DNA of 64,000 nucleotides from Arthrobacter sp. PAMC25564 (GCF_004798705.1 NZ_CP039290.1:1426001-1490000); one strand, 5' to 3'; positions 9,405 through 18,538 are shown, numbered from the stretch's first letter. The notes: generated by a model not told the origin, from the sequence alone. Program-made: numbers and translations.

Positions 9405-9501
9405 GGGTCCCCGATCCATTTCCAAACGCCCCGGACGGAACTAGACTGGACCGGACATGGCTGCCTCCGGCACGCCGTCGCGCCCATCCGGTGGGAGTTC
9501 A

Positions 9502-10872
9502 ATGAGGAATCTGATCCATCCGGCAGCCCCCAATGGTTACCCCGCGGAGCTGCGCCAGAAGTATGCCAGCGCGGCCCACGAGGAGCTGGACGCGGAGGGC
9601 CTGACGTTCCCCGGGCCGCATGGGCTTCCGGGGCTGAGCAGCCTGATCCAGGAGTCCTGGCGGCGCTCCGCGCAGTTGCACGCCAATCCGGACCATCCCG
9701 AGGCCCCGCTGGCGATGGACCGCGAGGAACTCGAAGAATACCGGCGGCAGCATCCGCTGGCCGCGATCATGCCGGTGATCCACAAGCTCCTGGTCCTCCC
9801 GAGCCATGACAGCGGGATGCTGGTGGCCGTGGGTGACGAGCTGGGCCGGCTGCTCTGGGTGGAAGGCGACGCCGACATGCAGCGCCGGGCCGAAGGCATG
9901 ATGTTTGTTCCCGGTGCAGACTGGTCCGAGGCCACGGTGGGCACGAGCGCCCCTGGCACGGCCCTCGCCCTGGGCCGCGGCATCCAGATCGCCGGCGCGG
10001 AACACTACAAGCGCTCGGTCCATCCCTGGAGCTGCACGGCCGTGCCGTTCCATGATCCCGATTCCGGCGCCCTGCTCGGCGTTGTGGACATTACCGGCAC
10101 GGAGTCGGCGGTGGCCCCGCACACCCTCTCCCTCGTGGAAGCCACCGTCGCCGCGGCCCAGGCCCAGCTGCGCGTGGAACGGCTGCAGCTGGCCGCCGCC
10201 GCTCAAACCTCGCCGGCGCGGCGCCGGAGCCACGCGTCCGCTGCCAGGTCCGGCCAGGACGGCGCCGGCAGCCTCTACCGGAACAGCCTCCAGCTCCTGG
10301 GCCGGGACCAGGCCCTGCTCAGCATCGAGGGCCGCACCGTGGCCCTGTCCGCCCGGCACAGCGAAATCCTGGCCCTGCTCAGCACCCACCCGGAAGGGCT
10401 GAACGCAGAGGAACTCTGCTCGCTGCTGTACGCCGGGGAGGCGTCGACCATGACGCTGCGGGCCGAGATGGTGCGCCTGCGGAAGATCCTGCAACAGCTC
10501 AACCCGGAGGCGGTGCCGACATCCCGCCCCTACCGGCTGCCGATGGACCTTGTCCCGGATGCGGGCCAGGTCCTCAGCTGCCTGCAGCGCGGAGCCCACC
10601 GGATCGCCCTGGAAATCTACCGCGGTGCCGTGCTGCCCCGTTCGGAAGCCCCCGGCATCGTGGAGCTCCGCAGCAGGGTCGGCTCGCTGCTGCGCGAGGC
10701 CCTGCTGACGGACGGCAGCGCCGAGTCGCTGCTGAAGTACGCGGAACTGCCCGAGGCGAAGGACGACGTCGACGTCCGGATCGCCGCGCTGAAGCTGCTG
10801 CCGCCCCGCTCGCCCAAGCGGGCCGCCGTCGTCGCCGACCTGGAACGGCTCGACTCCGAACTCAGCGCCTGA
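9502..10872 (+). CDS. GAF-domain transcriptional regulator
   Basis: A 456-residue regulator. The start at 9502 is preferred over an upstream ATG at 9457 because GGGAG sits 7 nt before it. The N-terminal half (LIQESWRRS, then a GAF fold through GTSAPGTALALGRGIQIAGAEHY and HPWSCTAVPFHDP) matches the sensory region of AcoR-like activators. It lacks the sigma-54 AAA+ domain. The C-terminal half instead has a winged-helix-like region (residues ~280-350, ALSARHSEILALLSTHPEGLNAEELCSLLY). It is transcribed toward the aldehyde dehydrogenase/adhP/DUF779 genes 131 nt downstream, so it is the likely aldehyde- or alcohol-responsive activator of that operon. A TAGACT hexamer at 9442 could be its promoter. 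Confidence 0.85.
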   Translation: MRNLIHPAAPNGYPAELRQKYASAAHEELDAEGLTFPGPHGLPGLSSLIQESWRRSAQLHANPDHPEAPLAMDREELEEYRRQHPLAAIMPVIHKLLVLPSHDSGMLVAVGDELGRLLWVEGDADMQRRAEGMMFVPGADWSEATVGTSAPGTALALGRGIQIAGAEHYKRSVHPWSCTAVPFHDPDSGALLGVVDITGTESAVAPHTLSLVEATVAAAQAQLRVERLQLAAAAQTSPARRRSHASAARSGQDGAGSLYRNSLQLLGRDQALLSIEGRTVALSARHSEILALLSTHPEGLNAEELCSLLYAGEASTMTLRAEMVRLRKILQQLNPEAVPTSRPYRLPMDLVPDAGQVLSCLQRGAHRIALEIYRGAVLPRSEAPGIVELRSRVGSLLREALLTDGSAESLLKYAELPEAKDDVDVRIAALKLLPPRSPKRAAVVADLERLDSELSA

Positions 10873-10911
10873 GGACACAGTTCCCGCCGGAGTGATCCGG
10901 CCCACACCGCT

Positions 10912-10954
10912 TGCAACCTGACTGCAACCTTCCGGCTCCTACGCTGGGTGCAAC
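10912..10954 (+). promoter_or_regulatory. Putative activator site and promoter of the aldehyde dehydrogenase operon
   Basis: TGCAACCT occurs at 10912-10919 and again at 10923-10930, exactly 11 bp (one helical turn) apart. A third TGCAAC lies at 10949-10954. A TACGCT -10-like hexamer at 10940-10945 sits between the second and third copies. The spacing suits an activator bound next to RNA polymerase; the adjacent GAF regulator is the obvious candidate. Confidence 0.45.
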
Positions 10955-11003
10955 GGCTGCCGCCAACATCTGGCCGCCATCTTGCACAGCAAAGGAGCTA
11001 GCA

Positions 11004-12527
11004 ATGACTGTTTACGCACAGCCCGGCACCGAGGGCTCGAAGGTCACCTTCAAGGACCGCTACGAGAACTGGATCGGCGGCGAATGGGTCGCCCCGGTCA
11101 AGGGCCAGTACTTCGAGAACATCACCCCCGTCACCGGTAAGGTCTTCTGTGAGGTCGCCCGCGGAACCGCCGAGGATATTGAGCTTGCGCTCGACGCGGC
11201 CCACAAGATTGCACCGTCCTGGGGCAAGACCTCCGTCGCCGAGCGGGCCGCGATCCTGAACAAGATCGCCGACCGGATCGACGAAAACCTCGAGATGCTG
11301 GCCGTCGCCGAATCGTGGGACAACGGCAAGCCGATCCGCGAAACGCTCAACGCCGACATCCCGCTGGCCGCCGACCACTTCCGCTACTTCGCCAGTGCGG
11401 TCCGCGCCCAGGAAGGCCGGCTGTCCCAGCTCGACGACGACACCACCGCCTACCACTACCACGAACCGCTCGGCGTCGTCGGCCAGATCATCCCCTGGAA
11501 CTTCCCGATCCTGATGGCCGTCTGGAAGCTCGCCCCGGCCCTCGCCGCCGGCAACGCCGTCGTCCTGAAGCCGGCCGAGCAGACGCCGTCCTCAATCCTG
11601 GTCCTGATGGAACTCATCGGCGACCTGCTGCCGGCCGGCGTCCTGAACGTGGTCAACGGCTTCGGCGTCGAGGCCGGCAAGCCGCTGGCTTCCAGCCCGC
11701 GGATCCGCAAGATCGCGTTCACCGGCGAAACGTCCACCGGACGGCTGATCAGCCAGTACGCCAGCCAGAACCTGATCCCGGTCACGCTCGAGCTGGGCGG
11801 CAAGAGCCCCAACATCTTCTTCAACGACGTTGCCGACTCCAATGACGCGTTCTACGACAAGGCGCAGGAGGGCTTCACGCTCTTCGCCTTCAACCAGGGC
11901 GAGGTCTGCACCTGCCCGTCCCGTGCCCTGGTCCAGGAGGATATCTACGATTCCTTTATGGCCGACGCCGTGGCCCGGGTGGAGAAGATCATCCAGGGCA
12001 ATCCGCTGGACACCGAGACGCAGCTCGGCGCCCAGGCCTCCAACGACCAGCTGGAAAAGATCCTCTCCTACATCGACATCGGCAAGCAGGAGGGCGCCAA
12101 GGTGCTCACCGGGGGCGCCCGCGCCCAGCTCGAGGGCGACCTGGCCGGCGGCTACTACGTCCAGCCGACCGTCTTCGAAGGCCACAACAAGATGCGGATC
12201 TTCCAGGAGGAGATCTTCGGCCCGGTGGTGTCCGTGACCCGCTTCAGCGACTACAACGACGCCATGGGGATCGCCAACGACACCCTCTACGGCCTCGGTG
12301 CCGGCGTCTGGTCCCGCAACGGCAACGTCGCCTACCGTGCCGGCCGCGAGATCCAGGCCGGCCGCGTCTGGGTCAACAACTACCACGCCTACCCGGCGGG
12401 GGCCGCGTTTGGCGGCTACAAGTCCTCCGGCATCGGACGGGAAAACCACTCGATGATGCTGGACCACTACCAGCAGACCAAAAACCTGCTGGTCAGCTAC
12501 AACGAGAACAAGCTCGGCTTCTTCTAA
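11004..12527 (+). CDS. NAD-dependent aldehyde dehydrogenase (AldB/ExaC-like)
   Basis: Oxidises acetaldehyde or similar short aldehydes to the acid. The 507-residue length matches the AldB/ExaC group. The ATG at 11004 follows AAAGGAG. Features seen: [19 protein letters not shown] with the active-site Glu, and [12 protein letters not shown] with the catalytic Cys and the second Cys typical of this subgroup. The C-terminus KLGFF is also typical. It is the first gene of a three-gene operon with adhP (56 nt apart) and a DUF779 gene, preceded by a GAF-type activator. I infer induction by alcohol or aldehyde. Confidence 0.93.
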   Translation: MTVYAQPGTEGSKVTFKDRYENWIGGEWVAPVKGQYFENITPVTGKVFCEVARGTAEDIELALDAAHKIAPSWGKTSVAERAAILNKIADRIDENLEMLAVAESWDNGKPIRETLNADIPLAADHFRYFASAVRAQEGRLSQLDDDTTAYHYHEPLGVVGQIIPWNFPILMAVWKLAPALAAGNAVVLKPAEQTPSSILVLMELIGDLLPAGVLNVVNGFGVEAGKPLASSPRIRKIAFTGETSTGRLISQYASQNLIPVTLELGGKSPNIFFNDVADSNDAFYDKAQEGFTLFAFNQGEVCTCPSRALVQEDIYDSFMADAVARVEKIIQGNPLDTETQLGAQASNDQLEKILSYIDIGKQEGAKVLTGGARAQLEGDLAGGYYVQPTVFEGHNKMRIFQEEIFGPVVSVTRFSDYNDAMGIANDTLYGLGAGVWSRNGNVAYRAGREIQAGRVWVNNYHAYPAGAAFGGYKSSGIGRENHSMMLDHYQQTKNLLVSYNENKLGFF

Positions 12528-12583
12528 GCCGCACCAACACCCCTTAGCTTCACCCACGCTTGAACTACGCAAGGATTTCGCCA

Positions 12584-13606
12584 ATGACGACGACAATGCA
12601 AGCAGCAGTAGTAACCGAGTTCGGCAAGGATCTTCAGATCCAGACCCTTCCCGTTCCCGTCCCGGGCCGCGGGCAGGCACTGGTCAAGGTCCTGACCACG
12701 GGCGTCTGCCACACGGACCTGCACGCCGCTGAAGGCGACTGGCCGGTGAAGCCGACCCCGCCGTTCATCCCCGGCCACGAAGGCGTCGGCGAGGTCGTCG
12801 CCCTCGGCGAGGGTGTCACGGACCTGGCCGTCGGAGACCTCGTGGGCAATGCCTGGCTCTGGTCCGCCTGCGGCGATTGCCAGTACTGCCGCACCGGCTG
12901 GGAGACCCTGTGCGAAGCGCAGCAGAACGCCGGCTACAGCGTGGACGGCTCCTTTGGCGAGTACATGCTGGTGGACACGCGCTTTGCGGCCCGCATCCCG
13001 GCCGGCTCCGACCCCGTCGAGGTGGCCCCGGTGCTCTGTGCCGGAGTGACCGTCTACAAGGGGCTCAAAATGACCGAGGCCAGGCCCGGCCAGTGGGTCA
13101 CGATCTCCGGCATCGGCGGACTCGGCCACATCGCCGTCCAGTACGCGGTGGCGATGGGCCTGCGCGTCGCCGCGGTGGATATCGCCGATGACAAGCTCGC
13201 CCTGGCCAAGAAGCACGGGGCGGAGCTGACCGTCAATGCCCTGCACGAGGATCCCGCCGAGGTCATCCAGCGCGAAACCGGAGGTTGCCATGGAGTCCTG
13301 GTCACGGCGGTGCACCCGTCAGCATTCGGCCAGGCGATCGGGATGGCCCGCCGCGGCGGGACGATCGTGTTCAACGGCCTGCCGCCGGGCGACTTCCCGG
13401 CGCCGATCTTCGAGATTGTGCTCAAGGGCCTGACCGTCCGCGGCTCCATCGTGGGAACCCGGCAGGACCTGGCGGAAGCCCTGGACTTCTACGCCCGGGG
13501 CAAGATCCACCCGACCGTCTCGACCCGGGAACTCTCCGAGGTCAACGCCGTTCTTGACGAGATGAAGCACGCCAAGATCGACGGCCGAGTCGTCATCAAG
13601 TACTGA
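12584..13606 (+). CDS. adhP: Zinc-dependent alcohol dehydrogenase AdhP
   Basis: Interconverts primary alcohols and aldehydes with NAD. It has 340 residues, with the ATG at 12584 (AAGGA upstream) rather than the earlier in-frame ATG at 12560. Catalytic zinc ligands are visible as Cys42 and the GHE motif near residue 65. The structural zinc site is the CGDCQYCRTGWETLC cluster, and the NAD-binding motif is GIGGLGH near residue 180. Together with the upstream aldehyde dehydrogenase it would convert ethanol to acetate. The DUF779 gene follows after 16 nt. Confidence 0.93.
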   Translation: MTTTMQAAVVTEFGKDLQIQTLPVPVPGRGQALVKVLTTGVCHTDLHAAEGDWPVKPTPPFIPGHEGVGEVVALGEGVTDLAVGDLVGNAWLWSACGDCQYCRTGWETLCEAQQNAGYSVDGSFGEYMLVDTRFAARIPAGSDPVEVAPVLCAGVTVYKGLKMTEARPGQWVTISGIGGLGHIAVQYAVAMGLRVAAVDIADDKLALAKKHGAELTVNALHEDPAEVIQRETGGCHGVLVTAVHPSAFGQAIGMARRGGTIVFNGLPPGDFPAPIFEIVLKGLTVRGSIVGTRQDLAEALDFYARGKIHPTVSTRELSEVNAVLDEMKHAKIDGRVVIKY

Positions 13607-13622
13607 TGATGGAGGCCTTCTG

Positions 13623-14030
13623 ATGACCGCGGCGAGGCTTGATGCGGCAGTGACGCTTCCCGGCGAGGATATCTCCCGGGTGGCGCTCACCGCCGAGTCA
13701 GTGGAACTGCTCAGGATGCTGTGGCTCCGGCACGGACCGCTGATGTTCCACCAGTCCGGCGGCTGCTGCGACGGATCCTCGCCGATGTGCTATCCCGCCG
13801 GGGAATTCATCACCGGGGACTCCGACGTGCAGCTGGGCCTGTTCGACATTTCCGACGGTCTTCAGCCCCAGCCGCTGGAGTTCTGGATGTCGAAAGAACA
13901 GTTCAACTACTGGAGCCATACCCACCTGACGGTCGACGTCGTCCCGGGCCGGGGGAGCGGTTTCTCGGTGGAGGCGCCGGAAGGCAAGCGGTTCCTGATC
14001 CGGTCCACGCTGATGGACTGGCCGGTCTGA
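13623..14030 (+). CDS. DUF779 family protein
   Basis: A 135-residue protein with the DUF779 signature GGCCDGSSPMCY (residues ~46-57), the DVQLG segment and a conserved FWMS motif. DUF779 genes are commonly found beside ExaC/AldB-type aldehyde dehydrogenases, as here, but no biochemical activity is established. The paired cysteines suggest metal or thiol chemistry. It is the last gene of the aldehyde/alcohol operon and is followed by a strong hairpin. Confidence 0.88.
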   Translation: MTAARLDAAVTLPGEDISRVALTAESVELLRMLWLRHGPLMFHQSGGCCDGSSPMCYPAGEFITGDSDVQLGLFDISDGLQPQPLEFWMSKEQFNYWSHTHLTVDVVPGRGSGFSVEAPEGKRFLIRSTLMDWPV

Positions 14031-14078
14031 CCGGCGTCACCGAGCCGAAAAACCAGTGGAACCAGCGGAAAGCTGAGG

Positions 14079-14117
14079 CGGGCCGGGCCAGGCCGGGAGA
14101 CTTGGCCCGGCCCGTTT
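14079..14117 (+). terminator. Terminator of the aldehyde/alcohol operon
   Basis: A perfect 12-bp stem (14079-14090 with 14103-14114), a 12-nt loop and a short TTT tract, 48 nt after the DUF779 stop. Confidence 0.7.
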
Positions 14118-14148
14118 CTGCGTCTCATTATTTGAGATAATTATGACC

Positions 14149-14163
14149 GTCCACTGGATGGAC
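14149..14163 (+). promoter_or_regulatory. Dyad upstream of the amino-acid permease
   Basis: GTCCACTGGATGGAC contains the perfect dyad TCCA-C-TGGA inside a wider GTCCA/TGGAC repeat. It sits in an AT-rich stretch 54 nt before the permease start. It could bind the TetR-type regulator encoded downstream of the permease. Confidence 0.35.
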
Positions 14164-14216
14164 ACTACTCTTGATAAGTCTGTTTCCAACAAGCTATCGA
14201 GATTGCGGACCTTCCT

Positions 14217-15761
14217 ATGAACCTTTTCCGGACCAAATCCATCGAGCAGTCCATGGCCGACGCCGATGAACCCGGACGCAAGCTGAAGCGGTCGCTGAGC
14301 TCCTGGGACCTCATGATCATGGGGGTCGCCGTCGCCGTCGGTGCCGGAATCTTCTCGGTCGGTGCCAAGGCTGCCGCGAACTTTGCCGGCCCGGCCGTGA
14401 CCGTTTCCTTCGCCATCGCCGCTGTCACCTGTGCGCTGGCCATCATGTGCTACGCCGAATTCGCCACGGCGATCCCGGTGGCAGGCTCCGCGTACGTCTT
14501 CACCTACGCGACCATGGGCGAGGTGCTCGCGTGGATCATCGGCTGGAACCTGATCCTCGAACTCTTCACCGCCGGCGCCGTGATCGCCAAGTACTGGGGC
14601 ATCTACCTCAGCAAGGTGTTCGCGCTGACGGGTATGGACGTCCCGCCTTCCATCAATCTCGGCGGCATCGACCTCTACTGGGGCGCTTTCCTGATCGTCG
14701 CGATCTTCACCGTGCTGCTGGTGCTCGGGACAAAGCTGTCCGCCCGCGTCGGCAACATCTTCACGCTCATCAAGATCGCCGTCGTCCTCTTCGTGATCGT
14801 GGTCGGCTTCAGCTACGTGAAGTTTGAAAACTACGCCCCGTTCGTGCCCGCCTCCGCGCCCACCGGCTCGACCGGCACCGCCGACGTGCTCAAGCAGTCC
14901 TTCTTCGGCTTCCTCACCGGCGCGGCTCCCGCACAGTACGGAACGCTGGGCATCTTCGCCGGCGCAGCCCTCGTGTTTTTTGCCTTCATCGGCTTCGACG
15001 TCGTGGCCACCTCGGCCGAAGAGGTCAAGAACCCGCAGAAGACGCTGCCCCGCGGCATCTTCGGCGGCCTCGCCGTCGTCACCGTCCTCTACATCCTGGT
15101 ATCGCTGGCGCTGACCGGCATGGTGTCCTACACGAAGCTGGCCGAGGCCAAGAACCCGACCCTGACCACCGCCTTCGAGGCCGTGGGCAACACCGACGCC
15201 GCCAAGGTCATCGCGTTCGGCTCCCTCGTGGGCCTCACCACCGTGATCATGGTGCTGCTGATGGGCCTGTCCCGCGTCGTCCTGGCGATGAGCCGCGACG
15301 GCCTGCTGCCGCGCTCGCTGTCCAAGACGAGCACCATCCGCGCGACGCCGGCCAGGCTGCAGATCATCTGCGGCGCCGCCGTCGCCGTCGTCGCCGGGCT
15401 GACCAACGTGGACCTGCTGGAGGAAATGATCAACATCGGCACGCTGTCCGCATTCGTGACAGTCAGCCTGGGCATCCTGGTGCTGCGGAAGAAGCGCCCG
15501 GACCTGAAGCCGGCCTTCCGGGTGCCGTTCGGCAAGGTGGTCCCGGTTGTTTCGGCGGCGCTCTGCCTCTACCTGATGACGAACCTTGCGGTGGAGACCT
15601 GGATCTTCTTCGCGATCTGGCTGGTGATCGGCATCGCCATCTACTTCGCCTACGGCCAGCGCCACTCCCGCCTGAACGAGAAGTTCGCCGAGGCGCGGAC
15701 CGCCGTGAACGGCCTCGACAAGACCAGCAACGCGGGGTCACCTACGGCCCATCGGCGGTGA
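14217..15761 (+). CDS. APC-superfamily amino-acid permease (CAT/YfnA-like)
   Basis: A 514-residue permease with about 12 membrane segments. The first contains the APC motif GVAVAVGAGIFSVG (residues ~38-51), and FIGFDVVATSAEEVKNPQ matches the cationic amino-acid transporter (CAT) group. It probably imports an amino acid by proton symport; substrate unknown. The C-terminal residues SNAGSPTAHRR are encoded by the left arm and loop of a palindromic repeat, and the stop codon lies inside the repeat's loop. The native C-terminus was therefore probably shorter. A TetR regulator follows. Confidence 0.9.
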   Translation: MNLFRTKSIEQSMADADEPGRKLKRSLSSWDLMIMGVAVAVGAGIFSVGAKAAANFAGPAVTVSFAIAAVTCALAIMCYAEFATAIPVAGSAYVFTYATMGEVLAWIIGWNLILELFTAGAVIAKYWGIYLSKVFALTGMDVPPSINLGGIDLYWGAFLIVAIFTVLLVLGTKLSARVGNIFTLIKIAVVLFVIVVGFSYVKFENYAPFVPASAPTGSTGTADVLKQSFFGFLTGAAPAQYGTLGIFAGAALVFFAFIGFDVVATSAEEVKNPQKTLPRGIFGGLAVVTVLYILVSLALTGMVSYTKLAEAKNPTLTTAFEAVGNTDAAKVIAFGSLVGLTTVIMVLLMGLSRVVLAMSRDGLLPRSLSKTSTIRATPARLQIICGAAVAVVAGLTNVDLLEEMINIGTLSAFVTVSLGILVLRKKRPDLKPAFRVPFGKVVPVVSAALCLYLMTNLAVETWIFFAIWLVIGIAIYFAYGQRHSRLNEKFAEARTAVNGLDKTSNAGSPTAHRR

Positions 15762-15792
15762 CGGCATGGGCCGTAGGTGACCCCGCGTTGCT
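15726..15792. repeat. Palindromic repeat, copy A (27-bp perfect arms, 13-nt loop)
   Basis: Arms 15726-15752 and 15766-15792 are perfectly complementary. The outer part is AGCAACGCGGGGTCA and the inner part CCTACGGCCCAT. It overlaps the last codons and the stop of the permease gene and ends 23 nt before the TetR start. Three related copies lie at 33622, 35775 and 36828. It could act as a two-way terminator, though it has no T tract. Confidence 0.9.
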
Positions 15793-15802
15793 GTCCGGTC
15801 CC

Positions 15803-15808
15803 TAAGAT
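15803..15808 (+). promoter_or_regulatory. Leaderless-type -10 (TAAGAT) for the TetR gene
   Basis: TAAGAT ends 6 nt before the ATG at 15815, so transcription should begin at or next to the start codon. Confidence 0.5.
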
Positions 15809-15814
15809 GGAGCT

Positions 15815-16420
15815 ATGGCCCGCCCAGCAAAACCGGAACGCAAGTCAGAGCTGCTGGCGGCGATCCTGGACTACCTCATGGACAAGACGCTGGCGGAGCT
15901 GACGTTCCGGAGCCTGGCCGAGGGCCTCGGCGTCTCAAGCTACGTCCTGGTGTACCACTTCGGCCACCGCGAACAGCTCGTGACCGAGATCATCCGCTGC
16001 ATCGAATCCCGGCTCGACGGCGTCCGCGCCACCGACGTGCGTGACATCGACAGGGAGGCGTGGCGGGAGTTCCTGCTGGTGTCCTGGCGCTGGACCATGG
16101 CCCAGCGGAACCGCCACCTGGCCAGGCTCGAATTCGAGGCCACGGCGCAGGATGTCGTGGCGGATCCACCCCGAGGCACGGCGCAGGAGCACTTCAGGAT
16201 GCTGCACGAGAAGGCCCGGGACTGGCTCGTGCTCCAAGGCATCAGGGAGGAGCTTGCGGACACCGATGCGCGGCTGTTCACCGCTGCGTTCTACGGGCTT
16301 CAGTTCGACTTCGTCATTAACAACCAGCCCGGGGAGGCAAGCAAGGCCTTCGAGCTGATGATGCTGGTCTTCTTCAACAACCTCGACCGGCGCCTCGCCA
16401 GCGAGGGCCAGCACATCTGA
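15815..16420 (+). CDS. TetR-family transcriptional regulator
   Basis: A 201-residue repressor-type protein. An N-terminal helix-turn-helix (residues ~10-55, with LTFRSLAEGLGVSSYVLVYHFGHREQL) is followed by a helical ligand-binding domain with little conservation. It is transcribed from just behind the amino-acid permease and may control it; the dyad at 14149 is a possible site. Ligand unknown. It converges with katA across a strong shared terminator. Confidence 0.88.
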   Translation: MARPAKPERKSELLAAILDYLMDKTLAELTFRSLAEGLGVSSYVLVYHFGHREQLVTEIIRCIESRLDGVRATDVRDIDREAWREFLLVSWRWTMAQRNRHLARLEFEATAQDVVADPPRGTAQEHFRMLHEKARDWLVLQGIREELADTDARLFTAAFYGLQFDFVINNQPGEASKAFELMMLVFFNNLDRRLASEGQHI

Positions 16421-16436
16421 GGCAGGCCCCGGCAGC

Positions 16437-16484
16437 ACAACGAAACACCCCGCCACGGAGATCCGTGGCGGGGTGTTTCGTTGT
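16437..16484. terminator. Bidirectional terminator between the TetR gene and katA
   Basis: A near-perfect 23-bp inverted repeat with a 2-nt centre at 16460. T- and A-rich segments (GTTTCGTTGT / ACAACGAAAC) close the stem, so it can serve both convergent genes. Confidence 0.85.
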
Positions 16485-16498
16485 CCGGAAGAGGGGAA

Positions 16499-18007
16499 TC
16501 AGCCGATCTTGTTGGCTGCCTCGGCGGCGGACACGGCGGCAACACCCAGGTTGGCGCGCAGCTTCGAGCCGAGTTCGGCGTCGACGTTGGTCCAGTACTG
16601 GATGGCGCGTTCCTTGATTTCAGCGTTCTTGACGCCGCCCACGGCACCGGTGATGGTGTCGAGGAAGCGGGCCTTGGCTGCTTCATCGTAGACCTCGCGG
16701 TACAGTGTGCCGGCCTGGCCGAAGTCGCTGTCCTCGGAGTGCAGGGTCGCAGCGGCACGGACCAGGGCGCCGTCGAACTCCCAGGAGCCCTCGCCGGCGC
16801 GGGCAGCGTCGGCCACCGGGCCACCGAAGGAGTTCGGTGCGTAGACCGGAGCCGATGCCGGCTTGAAGCCGTGGCGCAGCGAGCCGTCCTGCGAGTAGTT
16901 GTTCACCGGGGAGACCGGGCGGTTGACCGGCAGCTCGTTGAAGTTGGTGCCAACGCGGTAACGGTGTGCATCCGGGTAGGAGAACACGCGTGCCATCAGC
17001 ATCTTGTCCGGGGAGATGTCGTGGCCCGGAACGGTGTTCGCGGGGGACAGGGCGATCTGCTCGATCTCGGCGAAGAAGTTCTCCGGGTTGCGGTTCAGCT
17101 CGAAGTGCCCGACCTTGACCAGCGGGTAGTCCGCGTGCGGCCAGACCTTGGTCAGGTCGAACGGGTTGAAGCGGTACGTCTTGGCGTCTTCGTACGGCAT
17201 GACCTGCACGTGCAGGTCCCAGCTCGGGAAGTTGCCTTCGGCGATGGCCTCGTAGAGGTCGCGGCGGTAGTAGTCGGCGTCGGCCCCGGCGAGCTGCTCA
17301 GCCTGCTCGTTGGTGATGTTGTGCTCGCCCTGGTTGGAGCGGAAGTGGTACTTCACCCAGAAGCGCTCGCCCTCGGCGTTGGTCCACAGGTAGGTGTGCG
17401 AGGAGAAGCCGTGCATTTCGCGCCAGGAGCGGGGCAGGCCGCGGTCACCCATGAGGTAGGTGACCTGGTGGGCCGACTCCGGGGAGAGGGTCCAGAAGTC
17501 CCACTGCATGTCGGCGTCGCGCAGGCCGGAGCCCGGCAGGCGCTTCTGCGAGTGGATGAAGTCCGGGAACTTGATGCCGTCCTTGATGAAGAACACGGGG
17601 GTGTTGTTGCCCACGATGTCCAGGTTGCCCTCGGGCGTGTAGAAACGGGTTGCGAAGCCGCGAACATCGCGCCAGGTGTCGGGGGAGCCCATCTCGCCGG
17701 CCACGGAGGAGAAACGGATGGCGGTGCCGACCTGGGCGCCCGGCTGGAAGGCGGCCACGCGGGTGTACTTGGAAACGTCGCCGGTCACGGTGAAGGTGCC
17801 GAAGGCGCCGCCGCCCTTGGCGTGCACGATACGCTCCGGGATGCGCTCGCGGTTGAACTGGGCCAGCTTCTCGACCAAGTAACGGTCGTGCAGCGCGGTG
17901 GCGCCGTCGGCTCCGGCGGTGAGCGAGTGCTCGTCGGACGCGACAGGGGCGCCTGACTGAGACGTGGTCGCGGTGTGCAAGATGGGCGCAGAAAGGTTTG
18001 CAGTCAT
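16499..18007 (-). CDS. katA: Monofunctional haem catalase
   Basis: Dismutates hydrogen peroxide to water and oxygen in the cytoplasm. About 502 residues, a small-subunit (clade 3) type. Of two adjacent ATGs, 18007 fits the AAAGGAGA ribosome site better than 18010. The distal His is in RIVHAKGGGAFG, the distal Asn in DIVGNNTPVFF, and the proximal haem Tyr in RVFSYPDAHRYRVG. It lies 24 nt behind a Fur-family gene on the same strand, an arrangement that usually means peroxide- or iron-controlled co-transcription. Confidence 0.95.
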   Translation of the reverse strand: MTANLSAPILHTATTSQSGAPVASDEHSLTAGADGATALHDRYLVEKLAQFNRERIPERIVHAKGGGAFGTFTVTGDVSKYTRVAAFQPGAQVGTAIRFSSVAGEMGSPDTWRDVRGFATRFYTPEGNLDIVGNNTPVFFIKDGIKFPDFIHSQKRLPGSGLRDADMQWDFWTLSPESAHQVTYLMGDRGLPRSWREMHGFSSHTYLWTNAEGERFWVKYHFRSNQGEHNITNEQAEQLAGADADYYRRDLYEAIAEGNFPSWDLHVQVMPYEDAKTYRFNPFDLTKVWPHADYPLVKVGHFELNRNPENFFAEIEQIALSPANTVPGHDISPDKMLMARVFSYPDAHRYRVGTNFNELPVNRPVSPVNNYSQDGSLRHGFKPASAPVYAPNSFGGPVADAARAGEGSWEFDGALVRAAATLHSEDSDFGQAGTLYREVYDEAAKARFLDTITGAVGGVKNAEIKERAIQYWTNVDAELGSKLRANLGVAAVSAAEAANKIG

Positions 18008-18031
18008 CATTCTCCTTTGTTGATTACTTGC

Positions 18032-18499
18032 TTATTTGGATTCGGAGGGAAGTTGTTGGGTGCGCTGGCAGTCCTGGCAGATGCCCTGGTACATGACGTC
18101 GGCGATCTGGATGGTCATCGGCTTCGCGTCCTTGTCCCAGTGCGGGGTGAGGCAGGGCGCGTGGCCGACGGCGCATTCGACGTCCTCGACGCGGCCGCAG
18201 CTGATGCAGATGGCGTGGTGGTGGTTGTCGCCCACACGCGTCTCATACAAGGCGGGGGAGTGCGGCGGTTCGAAGCGGCGCAGCATCTGCAGTTCGGTGA
18301 GGTCGCCCAGGACCACGTAGACGGACTGCGCCGTCAGTTCGGGCAGTTCCTGCCGGGCGGCGGCGAGGATGCCCTCTGCCGGGGAATGCGGGTGGTGTTC
18401 GACGGCGGCCAGTACGGCCAGGCGCTGTCTGGTCACCCGGCGGCCGTGGGCACGCAGGGCGGCAGACCATGCTTCGTCGCTGCCCGTGTGATCCGTCAT
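18032..18499 (-). CDS. furA: Fur-family regulator (FurA/PerR-like) of the catalase
   Basis: A 155-residue metal-dependent repressor. The start at 18499 is chosen over the upstream ATG at 18580 because a GGGGG ribosome stretch precedes it and the protein then begins at the usual distance from the winged helix (GRRVTRQRLAVLAAV). HHHAICISCG and CQDC give the CxxC pairs of the structural zinc site, and HxH ligands of the regulatory metal site are present. Position directly upstream of katA argues for peroxide sensing (PerR/FurA role) rather than classical iron uptake control. Confidence 0.9.
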   Translation of the reverse strand: MTDHTGSDEAWSAALRAHGRRVTRQRLAVLAAVEHHPHSPAEGILAAARQELPELTAQSVYVVLGDLTELQMLRRFEPPHSPALYETRVGDNHHHAICISCGRVEDVECAVGHAPCLTPHWDKDAKPMTIQIADVMYQGICQDCQRTQQLPSESK

Positions 18500-18515
18500 G
18501 CCCCCATTCAAGCAT

Positions 18516-18538
18516 TTATTATGACTCGATAACAATAA
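18516..18538 (-). promoter_or_regulatory. Candidate Fur-box upstream of furA-katA
   Basis: An AT-rich imperfect dyad with TTATT/AATAA ends, 17 nt before the furA start and in strong contrast to the surrounding GC-rich DNA. It is the expected position for autoregulation of a furA-katA operon. Confidence 0.45.
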
